From Enoplolaimus lenunculus (lineage: Eukaryota; Nematoda; Enoplea; Enoplida; Thoracostomopsidae), in the NCBI GenBank assembly GCA_030248215.1, contig JASANG010003331.1, positions 1-64,000 on the forward strand: a stretch of 64,000 nucleotides of DNA, written 5' to 3'. The notes beneath the pieces were generated by a model. It saw nothing but the letters and a program-made list of their open reading frames with translations. It searched no databases and was not told the origin of the DNA. Of the stretch, positions 12,281 through 25,100 are shown in pieces (positions within the stretch are counted from its first letter, which is position 1; the number at the start of each line of letters is the position of its first letter). A program made the translations under genes and the position numbers.

Positions 12281-13734
12281 TTAATTTATGAGAGAATCAG
12301 CTTGACTTAGCGTCTTAACTGTATTATACGCTAACGAGGTTAATCATCGGATATTTTAAACTCGGTTTTCATTATCACTGACCTATAAGCTGTTACCAAC
12401 CTAAGGCAATAAAATATCGTTATATTTTAAAAGCCAGCCCCCCCCCCGTAAATAAATGTCACTAAAAATCGCAGTGTACCCTGCGGCATAATTCAACCTC
12501 AGTTTTTAATAATAAGCCCCACTTGATGGGTGTACTGATTTTCCGCGTGACTCCGATACAGTAAGCTTGATCTCAATGGTGTTTTTTGCTTAGGCTTAGG
12601 CCTAGGTTTAGCTACTGGCATACAGTACGCTGAGGTTAGGTAATCACCTGAGGGGGTGTGGAACAAAAAATTAGTCTCCCACCTGTACGAAAAAAACTCA
12701 TATTCCGGGCTGATAAGGTTGGTATTAGTTGAAAAACACACAGGAAACTAAAACATATAATTTCGTTACGTTCGTAGGCTGTTTTAGCTATTGTATTTTA
12801 ACCATGTTTAGCCTAATGTTGCCTAATAAAATTAGACTACTTTCTGGCAAAAATTGTTTATGCAATTTATAGACAGTTTCCATGGACGCAATCCACGGAC
12901 ACTGCCGGATCCCTGGAAATTTATGACGGATTTGCGCTCAATACACAATAATGTAAAAATGCTCATGAGTAAAGCGAACGAGAAGCCAAACGCAATTTAA
13001 AATACTAAGTCTTAACACAAAATTTTGGTTTCAATCCGTGTTGTGTACCGCTCAGGATTAGCTGTCCCGCTTAGGATCCGTTAATGGATCATGTAGAGGT
13101 TATGAACTAGCGACCGATACAACTTATGTGTCCCCATAATTTAGGCACCACTTTGAAGGTTGATTAAAACCGATAAACAAACGGGGGGTGGAAAAAAATT
13201 TAAATAATATTTATTTTTCAAGTTTTCTAAATTTCTGCGCTGTTCTGTAACAATTCTGTGACGCAACCGAGTACCCAACGGACAGCAAACCACACACGTT
13301 TTGCACAATTGTAAGGTCTAAATTTAATTAGTATATATGCAGGTCAAACAATAATTTCGAAACATAGTCTCGCTTTGCTACGAAAATTCTCAAGAGAATT
13401 TATCGTATGAATATTGACACATTTTTGTTTGGCTTTAATTTGATGTTAGCCGTGGTATGTATGCTTGCTGCATAATATTAATAATGTAATTCTTGATCGA
13501 TAATAATAATAATAATAATAATGATAATAATAATAATTATATTACCGGGTTATTTAGTGTTTATGAAAGAAAATATTTAATACCGGCGGTATACGAGGCA
13601 AAAATACCGGTAGGTCAGAGGATTACTTTGGCGAAAACTCACAGATGTCCGCCTATAATTTGACTACTTTTGATCAACCAAGTCCAAATCAGTGTGTTTG
13701 TTTTGCACAAGAGTAAGGGATTAATAGTTTGGTA
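12281..13734. other. Intergenic stretch; (TAA)n microsatellite
   Basis: No gene supported. A short TTAGGC-like fragment lies near 12,583-12,612 and an (AAT)n run at 13,499-13,541. Confidence 0.55.
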
Positions 13735-13822
13735 AGAGGGCGAATGTAAAGGGACAGGGGCGGAACAGGATTATAAGCATATTCGTAAGCCTAAGCGTAA
13801 GCGTAAGCGTAAGAATGAGTTT
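13735..13822 (-). mobile_element. TTAGGC-array MITE, left-end fragment beside the GC-rich array
   Basis: It begins GCGAATGTAAAG followed by CAGGGGCGGAACAGG and CCTAAGCG/TAAGCG hexamers. No matching far end was found; TAAGCC-like pieces appear again at about 14,435, beyond the 20-bp array, so the array may sit inside an old copy. Confidence 0.55.
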
Positions 13823-13940
13823 ATATTCCTAAGCGAAATTTTTTCATAAAAAATGCTGTAAGTCACCGCGTATCACCGCGCGCCGACGCGGGACACCAAA
13901 GTGACTTTGCCTACGTTTTTGGTAGCAACGTATAGCGGCG

Positions 13941-14352
13941 TGTAACGGAACGCGTCGATGTCCGGCGGAACGCGTCGATGTCCGGCGGAACACGTCGTCG
14001 GTGTCCGGCGGAGCGCGTCGGTGTCCGACGGCGCGCGTGGGTGTCTGAAGGCGCGCGTCGGTGGTATCCGGCGGCGCGGGTCGGTGTCACGGTGAAGCGC
14101 GTCGGTGTCCGGCGGAGCGCGTCGATGTCCGGCGGAGCGCGTCGATGTCCGGCGGAGCGCGTCGGTGTCCGGCGGAGCGCGTCGATGTCCGGCGGAGCGC
14201 GTCGATGTCCGGCGGAGCGCGTCGATGTCCGGCGGAGCGCGTCGATGTCCGGCGGAGCGCGTCGATGTCCGGCGGAGCGCGTCGATGTCCGGCGGAGCGC
14301 GTCGATGTCCGGCGGAGCGCGTCGATGTCCGGCGGAGCGCATCGGCGTCCGG
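13941..14352. repeat. GC-rich 20-bp minisatellite, about 20 units
   Basis: The unit is GTCGATGTCCGGCGGAGCGC. The 12 units from 14,101 to 14,340 are nearly identical; only GTCGG versus GTCGA varies. The units from 13,941 to 14,100 are diverged. The array is strikingly GC- and CpG-rich against AT-rich surroundings. Three units make 60 bp, so frames stay open (85-160 codons on both strands), but the peptides are pure repeat and are not taken as genes. Confidence 0.95.
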
Positions 14353-14459
14353 CACAGTATAGTATAGCGCAACCCTAACGGCCGTAGAGGTCGCGGCTAA
14401 AGACTTAGCGTTAACAGGCGTAGGTGTGATTTTTCCTAAACCTAAGCGTAAATGTGGTA

Positions 14460-17027
14460 TAAAGTGTGTTAGCGAAAAACATTTACTTGAATATTATATA
14501 TGACGTGATTTCTAAAATCTTACTTAAGTATTTACTTAAAGTTTTGTTTGCACACTTTTACTTAAAGTCGATATCTTGCTTTTTTTAAAAAATGCAAAGT
14601 TCATTGCTCGACTACTTGTCGCCCTACAGTGTCGCAAAGATTGTGAATCAATCTAAGCATAATCCTAAGCCTAATGCTAATCCTAAGCCTAAGCATAGTA
14701 ATGGGTACCGAAATTTCGAGTCGATGAAATTTTTAATTAAAAGCAGGGGCGTACCGATTGGGGGCGGGGCCCCGCGGCGCCCCCACAATCAAAATCAGTG
14801 CTTGTGTCATAATTTACATTAGATACAAAAATTACGTGTGGTTTCTGGCTCGCTTCGCTCGCAATGTTTTTGAGTGATCAATTTTCAAAAAATTACCTGT
14901 GGCGTTATTCAAAGGAAGACATCAAAGCAACGACACCGGTCTGACAGGATGCGGCCACCCTCCCAATCAAAATTTCTCGGTACGCCACTGAAATAAAAGT
15001 TGTCGGTCGACGATTTGTCGGGCGACGAATGGTCGTGATACCGTGTTAACACACATTTGAGTCTACACTTCCGGTGACGTCAATCATATTTAATGAATTC
15101 CAACTATGACGTAAAAGGTTTCGACCGCCGGCGAATTATTCGACAGATACGTCAAATGACGTGGCAGGAAAGTATTTTGCAATTAAAAAAACGTCATAAA
15201 ACTTAACCTCATTTTTGAGATTTTAAATGATTTTAAAAATTTATAATTTTTATTTAAAAATTTGAAAATTTTTTAATAAAAATTTTAAAATTTTTTAATA
15301 AAAATTTTAAAATTTTTATTTAAAAATCGCAGCGCAACGCTGTTGTTTTGATGAAATTAAAATTTCAACTTCAACACGGATTTTTTTCCTGTTTGTTCGT
15401 AAAACTTAATAAAGTTCAATTGAATTTAATTTAATTTCCGGCCCAACGCCGAGACAACACAACATTCCGACGGCTGGCGTTCAAGTTTCAAATTTGTGAA
15501 ATCCCGTCCGATTGGTCTGAAATAAACTACCAGCATTTTTGGCCCAGCACAGAAAAACAAAGCTTACAGTTAGCGTGACTTAAATTTGAAAATTTGTCTT
15601 GTGTTCGAGGTATTTTTTTAATACTAAGTACTATAGCTTCATGGACCGGACCGCTTACACTCTGGGCCGGACTGTTTCCAGTCTGGATCGGGCCACTTTC
15701 GGTCTGGACAGGACTGGTTGAAGTCTCGTTCCAGAGGTTTGCGGATCGTCCGTTGGGACCGCAAGTCTACCAACGATCTCATTAATTGCTTATACTGAAC
15801 AATTGCCAATCTATTTATTAAAGCTTGAACGACCCACATACGTATTTTAGGCAACGTTTCGTCAGATATGTATATCCACGTGCAAATTTTCTTCTATACT
15901 TCTAAGTGAATGATTCTGAAGATAGAAGATTGTCGCTTACTTTTTCTTTGTGTTGATAATATTCTATTACACGAAACTTGTTTGCTTTTTGCGTATACTT
16001 TAACATGTATGTAAGTTGTATATTGTCTTAAGCAGGCATCAGTTTGGGACGCGTGTTTTGTCTGCGGATGGTGGATTCCGGGGTTCATTATTCCTGCCGG
16101 ACGCACACAGGCTAAAAATTTTGTACTGGAATTTAATACATAATTGTCAATCAACTTTCAAGGCTTAAGTACAGACTTGCTTGAACAAATTCTTCGAAAC
16201 ATATGCCAAAACACAGTGTATTTTAAGCGAGTTGCACATCACTGGTTTCAATTATACTCACTGAGATAGAAAATTCGATTCAAATTTCTCAAAAAACGTG
16301 AAAAATGTCATTTTAAACGATTTTGCGTTTACATAAGTTTCCACTTTAAATCAATGCAATTCAATGCCGGAGCATATTAAATAGTATGTTTAGCAGCTAT
16401 CATCTGATACAAATGGTCGGGCTGAACCGGATCGTTCTGACTCTGAACCGGAATTGGACCGGACCCGATCGGGTCGCACCATTAAACGAACCAGATTGGA
16501 CCACGGACACCAACATTAAACGGATCGGATCGGTAAGGATTTCGCGACCGCTCTTCGAGCTTCAACAACTTTATTGGCAAAACCAAATTGGCGACTGGTG
16601 CTAAAAGGGCTACACGCATTTGAGAATACAGGTAAAGATTGGAAGGATAATTATTAAAATAGGCCCAGTCTTTAAGACCATACCACAGTTCTACCGATGT
16701 GGCACACATCTTAGTGTAAGCCACGAGCGTAGCAAGCTCATCTTGCTAGTCGGCTAAAACATTTTTCACGAAGGGACATACAAGCGTTTTCAATGACTTA
16801 TAAGTAATGTTGAAAATTTTCTAGGGTGCGACAAAATTTTTTCAGGCATGGAACGCAGGGTTTCAATTTGGCCCTGGCTTCGCTCGACAAACAACGCGAT
16901 TTAAGGGCTGTTTTGAAAGAATCCTGCTAGCAAAATAGTATTTTGGTTTAATATTGAAATCCCCCCAAAATCGGCCAAACCTCACGTCAGAGGATATTGC
17001 GCACGAACTTATGTTCTTACTCTTACC
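14460..17027. other. Intergenic stretch with repeats, no gene seen
   Basis: It contains TAAGCC-type debris (14,655-14,700), an AT-only repeat of TTTTAAAAATTT type (15,230-15,330), and a degenerate tandem of GGACCGG/TCTGG-containing units at 15,640-15,720 with a similar patch at 16,420-16,530. Open frames there (63-86 codons) show only repeat peptides. Confidence 0.55.
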
Positions 17028-17252
17028 GGCCCATGTAAAGATCAGGGGCGAAACGTTTTTCTGTTGGACTAGAAAAGAGTAAACTTACGATTTAGACTAT
17101 TTTTTTGCTTAGCTTATACTTAGGCTTAGGTTTAGGAATAAACTCATTCTTACGCTTAGGCTTAGGCTTAGGAATAAACTCATTATTAGGCTTAGGCTTA
17201 AGCTAAAGAATATGCTTATAATCCTGTTCCACCCCTGTTCTTTACATTGGCC
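17028..17252 (+). mobile_element. TTAGGC-array MITE, copy 2 (clean target duplication)
   Basis: The ends are GGCCCATGTAAAGATCAGGG and the inverse of GGCCAATGTAAAGAACAGGG. A perfect 8-bp duplication CTCTTACC flanks the 225-bp element (17,020-17,027 and 17,253-17,260). The core holds two blocks of TTAGGC/TTACGC hexamers, each following a GGAATAAACTCATT spacer. Confidence 0.92.
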
Positions 17253-17522
17253 CTCTTACCAAACTATTAATTATTCAATCAAAATACAGTAAAACACGCT
17301 CGTTTTTAGCCAATCAAATTATTTTATTAATATTTCAACTTTATTTCGACGAAGTTCAACGATTATACTGAAACAGGAGTCATTTGCGTGTAGAAAACCA
17401 AGGACTGAACGTTGTGAATGCTCATTTGTCGAGTATCTGATTTTGCTTAATTTTAGCTATCAACAGTTATGTTAATATTTTTTTGCACTCAAATTTTCAA
17501 ACCAGTAGGCGGTGCAATTAAT

Positions 17523-17715
17523 CGTCCATGTAAAAATCAGGGGTGCAACGTTTTTATGTGAGACTGCAATAGAGTAAGCTTAAGCTTTAGACTAATTTTT
17601 TGCTTGGATAAGGCTTAGAAATATGATCGTTCTCACGCTTAGGCTTACACTTAGGCTTAGGCTGAGTTAGGAATATGCTTATAATACTGTTCCGTCATTG
17701 TTCTTTACGTTGGCT
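17523..17715 (+). mobile_element. TTAGGC-array MITE, copy 3
   Basis: The ends are GTCCATGTAAAAATCAGGGG and a diverged CTTTACGTTGGCT. TTAGGCTTACACTTAGGC hexamers lie inside. No clear target duplication. Confidence 0.75.
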
Positions 17716-17817
17716 CAGTTAATTAAGGGCGATGTTGTTTTCAAATTGTTACGCGCTACCATACAGTAATTCATTTGCGTTGGCGTACGGTTTCCGATCG
17801 AATTGAAATAGTCGACC

Positions 17818-18190
17818 GATATAAAGATCAGGACCGGAACATTTTTCTGCGAGACTGCACTGGAGTATAAGCGTACACTACAAAAAATGGTGAGTCAAAT
17901 TGACTCCCTCCGAAATAGGCTCTACGGGACTACACAAACTAAGTCAAATTCGACTCTGTCAGAGTCAAACGTGCGACTAGTGAATCGAATTTGACTGTGG
18001 CGGAGTCGAATTTTGACTCAATTTGTGTAGTCCCGATAAGCCTATTTCGGAGAGAGTCAATTTGACTCACAGTTTTTTTGCAGTGTAAGCTTTAGACTAA
18101 TTTTTGGTTTTGGCTTAGGCTTATGTATAAACTCGTTCTTTACGCTTAGGCTTAGGAATATGCTTATACTACTGTTACGGCTTTGCAAAG
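17818..18190 (+). mobile_element. TTAGGC-array MITE, copy 4, split by another MITE
   Basis: The left part (to 17,875) and right part (from 18,086) match the family consensus on both sides of the palindromic MITE at 17,876-18,085. Removing that insert and one TA restores the family phrase TAAGCGTAAGCTTTAGAC (consensus TAAGCTTAAGCTTTAGAC). Confidence 0.85.
17876..18085. mobile_element. Palindromic TA-inserting MITE, copy 2, nested
   Basis: The ends are CACTACAAAAAATGG and its inverse with TA on both sides. It interrupts a TTAGGC-array MITE, so it is the younger insertion. The body is a long hairpin of GAGTCAA/TTGACTC motifs. Confidence 0.9.
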
Positions 18191-18454
18191 AGTGTAACGC
18201 CAGCATAACAATTTGTTATTATAAAAATTGCATTAAAAATTGTGCATATCTAAAATTTCATTTCTATAGCGAATGGCGGATCCGGAAACTTGTGTCGGCG
18301 GATGCTGGTGTGCCGACATCATATAAAAATACGAACCCGGACGTGTCAATTAATTTAGAAAAATTTGTACAAATATGTAGCAACAAAACGTGATACAATT
18401 TCATCAAATTCATTCGGACACTAGCAGATACACAACACCAGTAAACCCTTAGGG

Positions 18455-18560
18455 TAGCGCTGTCCTTGTCATACGGTGCCGTCCGTCACCGTATGATACC
18501 GCACGTTGACGCATGATGTTGGACGGCGACCGTCAGCGTCAGAAGTATAGCGCTACCCAT
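18455..18560. repeat. Inverted-repeat element with GGGTAGCGCT ends
   Basis: GGGTAGCGCT at the left and AGCGCTACCC at the right bracket an internal palindrome around CATACGGTG/CACCGTATG. A related but decayed segment lies near 48,283-48,420 (ACCGTACGCTGCCGTCCG, TATAGCGCCACTC). Confidence 0.5.
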
Positions 18561-19308
18561 ACGCTGGATGGCCATGGTAACCCAAGTTGATTCGCTTCTA
18601 TGACGGCATAGAATTTGAGCTCCCAAACCTCTGATAAACAGTTGCCACAAGCGAAGACGACTATCCATTATCTCAGGAATATTTGCTTTTAAGGATTGTG
18701 CCACTTCAACTGCCCCTTCACTGAGTGCTAGCTGGTGAACCTACTACAGTGCTACAGTCTCTGAGGTTCCATCCTGACTGATTCGGTTATGAGGACGGGG
18801 AGGCAGGTCTGGAAGTCCACTTCCTCGCGGGTGAGTGGTAGCCGTGGCTTTGCACAAGGAAGTGTTTCAGCAAACGCAGTCACTTGACTAAAAAGATATT
18901 ATTTTGGAAATAAGCGGACGTCTACTTAATAAGAAGAATCTTTCATTTTTGGGATGGTCTAGACATCGGAGACAGCTCACAAAGTTGACGTGGACCCGTA
19001 ATGTTTCAAGCGTTGTCTACTCCGAGTCGTTATCAGAATTTCAGTTCGAAAAGGGTATAAAAGTTTTGTTGCAAGCGAGCATAGCGAGCACGAATATTCG
19101 TTTGAACTCCAGTGATTAAAACTGATTATTCTGAATCCTGTAAACAGGTTTTTTTTCTTATATCCGTTGAAATTTCGAATAGGAAATATCCTCATTATTT
19201 CCCGGTGTTTACGTTGCTGACCTTCCGTTGTGAAATTACTAAATCAGACAGCTTTTAAACACAAATTAGAAATTTATTTTAGTCGACTTCTTCAAAAAGT
19301 GCTTTGGA
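18561..19308. other. Intergenic stretch, no gene seen
   Basis: Open frames up to 72 codons only; no recognisable product or repeat. Confidence 0.5.
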
Positions 19309-19478
19309 CAGGCTCGTAGCCAGCTCACCGTGTTTCATGGGGGGTAAAATTGTTCAGGAGGGGCATTCAAGGGTTTTATAATGACTTGCAAGCAAAGTTG
19401 AAAATTTTCTATGGGGGGCCAAAAATTTTCCAGGGGGAGGCGGAGCCCCCCCCTTGGCCGCCCTTGGCTACGAGCCCG
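19309..19478. mobile_element. hAT-like MITE with GTAGCCAG ends, copy 1
   Basis: The ends are CAGGCTCGTAGCCAG and TTGGCTACGAGCCCG, with a perfect 8-bp duplication GCTTTGGA at 19,301-19,308 and 19,479-19,486. The 170-bp interior holds AAAATTTTC(C)AGG motifs and G runs and is non-coding. Confidence 0.88.
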
Positions 19479-19486
19479 GCTTTGGA

Positions 19487-20338
19487 ATATAATTGAAAAG
19501 ACGGTGAAAATATATCATTTTTAGACCAAAAAACGTGAAACATTGCCTGATTTTTGGTTTGTATTATCTCAAAAATGTTGACTATCCAGTAGAAATTGTG
19601 ACAGATGTCTGGGACGAACCTACAGAAAGCCACCAGAGCCAGTGGTTGAATTGTCTTGGGGGAACCTAATTTTCAAAAATAAATAGAATATTGTTCCAAT
19701 TGTTAAAAATTGTAGAATTTTGATATTTGAAAGTTAAAATGCGAACGCACTTAATTACACAATTCATCAGTGGCTGAGTTTCTGAAACTTGACTTTTAAG
19801 CACGACTTAATCTATCGGATGTCATGCTGAACTATGGCATGATGCCAGCGTTATTTTTGGCTTTGAAATTTTTCATTTTGGCGGGAGAATTCAAATTTTG
19901 GCGGGTGTCGTTTGTGATGTATTTGTTTTTACATAAAAAGCTAAGTTGTTACATAAGTCGGCGGGCGACTTAAGTAATTAAGTATAACTGAAGTATATAC
20001 TTAAGTAAGATTTCTGAAAACTTCGTTTTATTGATTATTATACAGGAGCGCCAATAACTCACGTGTAGGGTGGCTTCACAAATTGACACGCTATTCCAAG
20101 TAATTAATTAGTGCATTTTGTCAATGCCTGGAGATTGACGTTATGTAATCAATGTAGACTGGATTGAAATGGATAATTGTTTGACTTAAAGCAAATACAG
20201 AAGACAATTCTGAGTTAAGTTAAACTCAGACGTGAGTAAATGTTTTGATAACCAACTCATTGTTCTTTGAGGATGGATCGAAATAAATGTATGAGATTAT
20301 TAGCAAAATGTATCCTATTCAACAATATTAATTGTACT
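19487..20338. other. Intergenic stretch, no gene seen
   Basis: AT-rich sequence with frames of 74 codons or less and no recognised repeat. Confidence 0.5.
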
Positions 20339-20631
20339 GGCCCATGTAAAGATTAGGGGCGGAACGTTAGTTTGTGGGACTAGAATAGAGTAAGCTTAAA
20401 CGTTAGACCAATTTTTTTGCTTGGCTCAAGATTAGGCTTAAGGCTTATGAATATGCCCATTCTTACGCTTACGCTTAGGCTTAGGCTTAAGCTGAGGCTT
20501 AGGAATATGCTCATTCTTACGCTTACGCTTAGGCATAGGCTTAGGCTTAGGAATATGCTCATTCTTACGCTTAGGCATAAGCTTAGGAATAAGCTTATAA
20601 TACTGTTCCGCCCGTGTTCTCTACATTGGCC
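20339..20631 (+). mobile_element. TTAGGC-array MITE, copy 5
   Basis: The ends are GGCCCATGTAAAGATTAGGG and the inverse of GGCCAATGTAGAGAACACGG. Three hexamer blocks are each introduced by GGAATATGC(T/C)CATTCTTACGC. Flanks ATTGTACT and ATTGTATA match at six of eight bases. Confidence 0.85.
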
Positions 20632-21049
20632 ATTGTATAAAACACGAAATTGAAACAATTACATGGGCTCGAAATGAAAAAATACATTTTTTCAGATCTT
20701 AAAAAAGCACCGAAAAGTGTATTTCCAGAGCGAGGTACGATGCCCACGTCCTCGTCTCCAAAAAAACATCATTCCGCTGATTAATATGAGTGAAAAAATA
20801 CTCATTAATATGTGCCAACTATAAAAACTAACACAAACCTAAACACATGATTAAACCCGTAGCTTTGGTTTTATCATATCAAAGCCAGCGTATGCCGCGG
20901 ACCCGAAATGATTTTTAGGCCATCCGGCGGAAATTACTTTTTGCTGTTCAAAAACTCCGCTGGGATACGGCCGTGAGATTTTGGATTTTGCCTCTGTCGA
21001 CAGTAGAACAAAATTGCGCTGTGTACGAAATTAAAACGATAAATTTCTG

Positions 21050-21253
21050 GGCTCATGTAAAAATCAGGGGCGGAACGTTGTTCTGTGGGACTGCAATAGA
21101 GTAAGCTTAGGCTTTAGACTAATTTTTTTGCTTGGTTTAGGATTAGGCTTACACGCTTAGGTTTAGGAATATGCTCATTCGTACGCTTAGGCTTAGACTT
21201 AGGCATAGGAATATACTTATAATACTGTTGCTCCCGTGTTCTTTACATTGGCT
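21050..21253 (+). mobile_element. TTAGGC-array MITE, copy 6 (clean target duplication)
   Basis: A 204-bp element with ends GGCTCATGTAAAAATCAGGG and an inverse at the right, flanked by a perfect duplication AATTTCTG (21,042-21,049 and 21,254-21,261). Confidence 0.9.
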
Positions 21254-21394
21254 AATTTCTGCTAGGTAAACATGGTACACTTTTAAGTAACGGTTTTTGT
21301 GTACTTTAGCCAGAAATCAGATCGACCTACCTCGGCAGATATTTATTGGGAGCTCAGCTTCTAAATGGGGTGCAACAGGACTGTGGTCAGTTTA

Positions 21395-21582
21395 TTTTGC
21401 AAGGGTCGGGGGCTAAAAATTTTCAGGAGGGGTACTCAAGCGTTTTTTGATGACTTAAGGTTGAAAATTTTTCACCGCAGCCAAAATTTTTCCAGGGGTG
21501 CCAAAATTGTTTAGGGATGCAAAAAATGTTTTAGGTGGGCTGAGCCGCCATCCTGGCCCCCCTGTTAGCTACGAAAACGGGT
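21395..21582. mobile_element. GTAGCCAG-family MITE, degraded copy 2
   Basis: The interior matches the 19,309 and 22,580 copies (GGGGCTAAAAATTTTCAGGAG, GCCAAAATTTTTCCAGGGG, GTTAGCTACGA at the right). The left end is lost or diverged. Confidence 0.6.
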
Positions 21583-22148
21583 TGGAACTATAGTTTATGG
21601 AAAAATGGTGTTTAACTTGCGTATACCCTCCTTTCATTTCAAATTCCCTGTACCCGCAGTTAGCTACTAATTATAGGATTGCATGTCGTGCCAGTGTTTA
21701 ATTTTACACTTATAAACATTAACCCTTTCTGACCTAAAATAAAACAGACAATAGCGTAGGTTTTCCACCTTAAAACTGAACAGTTTGCCGCACGTAAAAA
21801 CTGTGAATTTTTTACCCGCGTGATAAAAATCTGTACCCGCTGGCATACCCGCGCTGTAAACTTTTACTCGACCCGAGTTTACCCGCGGGTAAGCGCGGGA
21901 ACCCGCGGGTAATGTTCCACTCTGTGTTTTAAACGCTGCTCATTGTGTATTATTAATACGCGTATACAGATTGCTCTCAGTTGCTCACAGTCTACTCTAT
22001 GCGAGAAGAGTTTGGTTGTTTTAACAAAACTCACAGTACTACTCCTGTAATAACTGTAATAATTATCCTCTTCCAGAATTAGTTTTAAAATCACATAAAA
22101 TAATAACTCCGGTAAGCATCAGTATATAACTCCGGTTCGCTAATCACA

Positions 22149-25100
22149 ATGGCGAACGTTGCCGCGACAAACCAATCCGATGACGATTTGCTGGAGGCAC
22201 TATGTGCCATACCAGGAGCGGCGGATCCGGATGCGGAAAGCTACGTTCCCGACTGCATTAGCGATTCTGATTATGAAGACTGGCTCGCGGCATATATAGC
22301 GCCAACATCTTTGGAATGGGTCTTTATCGGCCTTCTAGGGTTACTATTTGCCGTTGGCCTAATTGGAAACGGAATGGTGATGTATGTTGTGATCAGCAAA
22401 GCAAATATGCGAACTGTAACGAATATATTTTTGTTCAATTTGGCAGTGTCTGATTTTCAGGTGGGTGCAATTTTGAGTCGAGCAAAAAGTGAAGACTTGG
22501 GGGGAGGGCGCAGTTGGGATTGAACTTCGACAGTGAGGTATATATATCCTATGTAGGGAAAATGTTTAACCTATTAAAACAGACCCGTAGCCAGATCACC
22601 TTGCTAGTGGGGGGGGCTAAAAAATTTTCAGGAGGGGCATACAAGGGTTTTTGGTTAACTTTCAAGCAAGATTAAAAATTTTCCAGGGGAGCCAAAGTTA
22701 TTTCTGAGGGGGGCTGAGCCCACCCTGCCCCTCTTGACTACGGGCCCGTATTAAAATCCATCATTTTATAATAAAACTTCTAAATCGTCCTGTATTCTTG
22801 TTTCTATAAAATTTCAGTAAACGATATATCCCCCTTATCTCTTCCTTTGTATACACACACCTGTTAATGGTATATCACAGATGGAAACGGGGTATGTGGT
22901 TCCGTTGAACGAAGTGGCACGAGGCGGAGTGTAATTGGCCAACCCGTGGACCAAAAATATAAAAATGAATTTTAGTCAATTTTAAGCCTTTTAGCCTCAA
23001 AGTAGAAGCTAAATCGTTTGGTTGGACGGCTTGAATAAATAAAGTTTTTCGCGTTCATCAATAGCATTTTTTCAGTTCCATCGTTTGTCGTATAATTCTT
23101 GTTAACCGGGTAGTAAAGTGTATCCTGTGGCAAATAGAGTATTTGTTGATATAACCGTTATTAGTTCTGATTCAGAAAAAGTATTTTGAAAAAAATTATT
23201 CCAAAACTCGACAGTTTACTCTGAACCTTTAGCTCTTCACTAGAATTTCAGCCGGCCGACCAATGTTGCCATTCGGGTCGTAATTGTTGATTTTCCTATG
23301 CCTAAGCCTAAACGTTGAAAAAAACGTGTAAATCTAAACACGAAGCCGTGGCCTAACCAACAAATATGACCTAAAATCTAAACCTACTCTTGTGCAGGGC
23401 CACCAAAATACGGCACGACACTCTTTAAACGTAGCATGAACTGGCCGGCCAATGTAAAGAACACGAGCGGAACAGTATTATAAGCATATTCCTAAGCCTA
23501 TGCCTAAGCCTAAGCTAAACAAAAAAAATCAGTCTAAAGCTTAAGTTTACTTTATTGCAGTCACGCACAAAAACGTTCCGCCCGTGATCTCTTACATGGG
23601 CCGAATGGCCTTAGGATTATCATATGGCTGGGTTCTTTAAACCATGCTTAAACATTCTTATCTGTTCCAGGTTCTCACAATCGTCTTGCCGTTCACCGTT
23701 TTATGGGACGTCACAGAAACGTGGTTTCTAGGCACAGTCCTGTGTAAAATAATTCTGTATTTTCAGGTAATTTTATAATAAATAAATGATTTCTCTCAAG
23801 TTTTTTTTGACGCGGCTTGTTTTTCACAAAAATCAACTTTTGTGTTTAAAATTTTAAATTTTTTTTTTAAATTTTGAACATAAACTGAACGAATTCGGCG
23901 AATAAAGAAACTTTGTGCACACGGGTAAAGAGCATGGACTCGAGAATGGGTTCCAATCGGGGCGCTGTGGAGCTAATTCAAAACGTCAGCGCACTCTGGT
24001 AACCCGAAGTCGAGTAGCGAATGAATAAAATTTGTTAAAAGCGAAGCGACGCGAGAAGCCAAACGCAATTCTATTTACTTTAAAAACTTTAAGTTTCAAC
24101 TCGAAACATTAATTTTGGTAGCTTTGAGGAAGCATGAGCGACACCTCTTAAGTTGTTTTATGGGAGTCAATTGATATTCCACAACCCCTGTTTTCTACGT
24201 CCCTTGCAAAGAAACAGTATTCAAAAAGGTAAACATTTCAATATTACTTTTTTCCACCCGCTGGCCAGCGGAAAACTTCTTAAGACGAGCCTGTAGCCAG
24301 AGAGAGGCCAGGGGGGCTCATCCCTTTTTGGAAAAATGTTGGCTCTTTTAGTAAATTTTCAACCTTGCTGGTACTTCAACGAAAACCCTTGTCTGCCCCT
24401 TTTGAAAAATGTATAGCCAATCCCTACACTGCAAAAATAATGGTGAGTCAAATTGACTCTTTCCGAAATAGGCTTTTCCTACTACACAAACCCTGATTTA
24501 AAATTCGACTCCGCCAGAGTCAAATTCGACTAAACTGAGTCGCTTCTGTGAGTCGAATTAGACTATGGCTGAGTCGAATTTTGACTCAGTCTGTGTAGTC
24601 CGTAAACACTTTATTTCGGAAATTTGACTCACCATTTTTTGCAGTGTAGCGTCAACGAAAACCGTTTTCGGCGCCTTTTGAAAAATGTACAACCGATCTC
24701 TAACAAGGTGATCTGGATACGACCCTGGTGTTAATTTATGAAAAAGGAATTTCTATTATTTTTAGAATATGTCAGTGTCAGTATCCGTTCTGACCCTGAC
24801 GGCAATTTCAATGGAACGCTATCATGCGATTTGTAAACCGCTCGCGTTCAAAACCACGTTAAAACGAACCATTTCAATTGTTTTCATTATTTGGCTTGTT
24901 TCAATGGTAATCGCCGCTCCAGAGTTGTTTCTGCTCGAAGCCACGCCTTTTGATCGATTTGCGAAACAAAATTTCACCAGTGTGGTAAGACCGACTCCTG
25001 GGTGGAGGGGAGGGGTGGGTGGTCGGATATACAAGGGGGTGTACAACCGACGTCCCATGGAAAACAATTTGTAGGCATACCAAACACGTACTGCATCTTT

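Noticed and set aside
13873-14378. Overlapping frames of 85-160 codons in the GC-rich array
   Set aside because: They are repeat translations on both strands, with no domain.
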